This document shows, one piece after another, positions 61,276 through 64,000 of a stretch of DNA of 64,000 bases. How positions within the stretch are numbered: the stretch's first letter is position 1; each line of letters opens with the position of its first letter. The position numbers and the translations under genes were made by a program. This DNA is from Dromaius novaehollandiae. Taxonomy: Eukaryota > Chordata > Aves > Casuariiformes > Dromaiidae. Where the stretch lies: NCBI RefSeq assembly GCF_036370855.1, contig NC_088111.1, forward strand, positions 19,999,501 to 20,063,500, given 5' to 3'. The notes under the pieces are model-generated. The model saw only the letters and a list, made by a program, of their open reading frames with translations. It did no database searches and was not told the origin of the DNA.

Positions 61276-64000
61276 CTGCAAAAAACAAGACTAGAGTCAA
61301 TATTAAACCAACAGGAGGATTCATGGATAAAGATAGGGAGGGGTTCAGAATTTTCCCCTTCTTTGCCACCTTTGTTTATATCATGCTTTTGCAAGGTATG
61401 TCACCTGAAATATGATAGTCAAATAACAAGACATGAAATCTCAATCAGCAAACAACCAGGGGAAGGTTTCACTGGCTCAGTTCTCTATTTCCAGAAATAA
61501 GAAAGATATGCAGGAACTTACTGAAGCAACCTCTAAAAGACAACAAAAATCACTAAAAGGCAACACACTCTCCAATGCCTATATACTTGGGCATTCTGCA
61601 ACTACCCATTTGCAGTTGAAGGGAATTTCTGAACACTGATATGTGATATAGGAAACTAACGACCATGAGTAAATATATGTCATTTCACGTACTCGTCTTT
61701 GGTCTTGATCCTACGGGCTCCCTAGTATCTATGTTACCAAATGGATTCAAAGATCAGGCCATAAGCACGTCTACTTTAGATCATCACATCATTCAATGGA
61801 TCTGCGTTCTCAAAAATCCTACCCTCAAGATAAAAAACATCATCTCTAACATTCAGCCATTCTAGGATAATTCAAGGTATCACAAAGGTGGCAAGTCCCA
61901 ACCCTTTCTCCTTCTGATTCCATCCTTGTGTGACTTTTGGAAAAAGGCACAGAAGTGTAACCGTGACTGTCACTTTGTTGGCCCACCAAAAGAACATGGA
62001 TCAGAAAAATAATATTAAGTTCAGACATAGTAGAATTTGGATAATAAAGCCTGATGAAACTAAGAAAATTTGCTGCTTTTGAAAGTAAGGGAGAGGGAAG
62101 ATTAAGAAGTACTAAAGATGGAAGAATGGGGAGAAAAAACTGCAGAAAATAAAATAAAGGCAAGAGCTACATATAATGCAGCAAGATTCCATTTTTCACC
62201 ACTTAATTCAGAACATTATCAACAAACTGTAAATCTGTGACTTGTTCAGAAGAAAAATATCACACCAAACATCATGATAGCTTTGAAATCATAAAAGATT
62301 ATCAGAAGGTTAAGGCAGAAATCTGAGAGATAACACAAAAAAGGCACTTAGTTTTTCCATGAAAAAGGAACCATGCTCAGTAATTTATATTTCCAAAATA
62401 CATTCTCTTCAATTTTGCTATGACGTATTATTTAAGATTTGACTGCTCTTCCCAAGGCAGGAGGGTTTTTTATAAAACAAAAGTTTTTTAATATTAAACA
62501 TTTATAATTATAAAACATCCTTATTACCATTTGTCCAATTACTGGCCTTTTTGTGCTATTTTGCAAGTCCTGTTCTTTATTTTATGATAAACTGGTCTGC
62601 CTTAGCTTACTTGCTTACAAATCCAGCTTGTGAAATACAGTAATCTCAGTAGTTTCCCGGACTTATGTGTATCAATACAGCTCTCTTTTTTTTATGCTTA
62701 GGTTTAAAATGGTCAGTTACCTTTTAGAATTCAGTTATTTGAAGCAGTTTGTTTACCTGACAAAGTCAGTGTTAAAAACCAAAAAACAACCCCCCTAAAT
62801 TATTCTTCAATCAAGACTTGGGATATCCAAAACCAATCCTAATATTCCCAAAGAAGAGTATCAGAAAAATCAACTGTTAAGGGCTTACTATGCTTTAGAG
62901 GTTTAAGACTTGCATGTAAATCTTAACTGCAACTACTCAGTTGTATTTTGAAAGTGGTTCCTTGGGATGATAAAATCATACTGTCCCAAATACTGAAAAT
63001 GCTATTTGTTCAAGTAACAAAGAACATCTAAAACAAAATCTAGAAAAGAATCTGTAAGACATACAAATTTACGTTTTTTTTCAGTGTGCAATAAATATTT
63101 ACTTGGTATGAAATATGATATAATGACAGTTTTAAAGTTATTTTCTTTTATTTCCAGGATTGCTATTTGATCCTTTCAAAGAAAATGTTTGTCACCACTG
63201 GAAAGCACATACGGAAAAGGATGGATGAAAAAGAGTCAGGTAACTAGAAGTAAAGAAAATTCAACTACGAACAACTTTGCAAATAAACAACTTATCCATT
63301 TCCTGAGCCTTCACCAGCCATTTATAAAGTGTCTAAAAGTTAAGCAATTTTAACTCAGAAATTGTGAAGGCAACTCCTTGAACTAAATCATTAGAAAAGG
63401 TTAAGGAAGTTGAATAGCTGGCTGAGAAGAAAAAAAGCATTTTTAAGACCTAGAACCACTTATTTATTCTGCAAGTGAACACGTGTGATTGGAATATCGG
63501 AATTTTCATATGATAAAAAACTAACCCTAGAAATACAGATCTTAATGTTTAAAATAGCTGAACACCAAGAAAGGGGAATTCAAACATACCAGTCTTCAGT
63601 CTCAATCTACCATCTCTCTTGCTGCTACTGGCTCCCAATGTGAAATACTTTGTTTATAGCAAGATGGCTATAGGACTGCGTACCAAGAATTATTCTTCTG
63701 ACCGCAGACCTCTAACTTTCTGAGAAATTATTTAGAGGAACTATCGATTTTTTTAAAAAAATCACCTGTGTATGCATGCTTGCTCAAAGAAGTATAGGCC
63801 TAAAGTCAGCTGCCAGGTACAGGTTTTATCACAGATTTTCTAAAGATTATACGGCATACATGGTACATGTAAGGTTTTCATGATTAAAAAGCATAAGAAG
63901 CAAATATATCGTGAAGCCTCTGATTTCTAAAAAAATTCAAGTTCAGTAGGTTTCTTCTAAGTCGCACGTAAAAGGCAAAACGAATAGGACAATTCTATCG
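61276..64000 (-). other. CRAMP1: CRAMP1 intron upstream of window exon 1
   Basis: AT-rich non-coding sequence reaching the window end. No exon resembling the basic/Gly-rich CRAMP1 N terminus was found, so that exon and the promoter lie above 64000. Confidence 0.7.

Overview
The window is vertebrate nuclear DNA and most likely avian. The genes are split by AT-rich GT-AG introns. There are three CR1-type LINE fragments whose 3' ends carry the tail typical of birds and other sauropsids, and one very GC-rich CpG island. The two complete or nearly complete genes are JPT2 and CRAMP1, which are also neighbours in the same order and relative orientation on human 16p13.3 (known synteny). No prokaryotic, plasmid, phage or CRISPR features were seen. 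I could not determine the species.

Layout. (1) 1-4.4 kb, + strand: the last five coding exons of a major-facilitator transporter related to MFSD1, apparently a paralogue and not MFSD1 itself, ending at 3425. (2) 4.4-8.9 kb: intergenic, with no gene seen. (3) 8.9-19.4 kb, - strand: JPT2 (HN1L), five coding exons and 188 residues, starting in a CpG island (about 18.54-20.34 kb) with two CCAAT boxes. (4) 20-27.3 kb: JPT2 upstream region, two CR1 fragments, then a long AT-rich stretch that is probably the CRAMP1 3' UTR. (5) 27.36-61.28 kb, - strand: CRAMP1, 19 coding exons giving 1211 complete codons plus a split first codon. It includes the SANT/Myb domain, a 1269-nt central exon and the conserved C terminus. 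The N-terminal exon or exons lie beyond 64 kb.

CRAMP1 and JPT2 are in tandem (head to tail), and JPT2 converges with the transporter gene. The three products do not form a pathway: a chromatin/histone-gene regulator, a small NAADP-binding/microtubule-associated protein, and a probable lysosomal-type transporter. All exon borders were set by hand from reading frame, phase and GT/AG signals. Phases agree across every junction reported.

The more unusual observations are an exact 39-bp copy of CRAMP1 coding sequence inside a nearby CRAMP1 intron, an inverted pair of perfect octamer motifs, a well-formed exon-like 105-nt segment downstream of the CRAMP1 stop, several perfect hairpins, and an acidic dileucine signal at the C terminus of the transporter.
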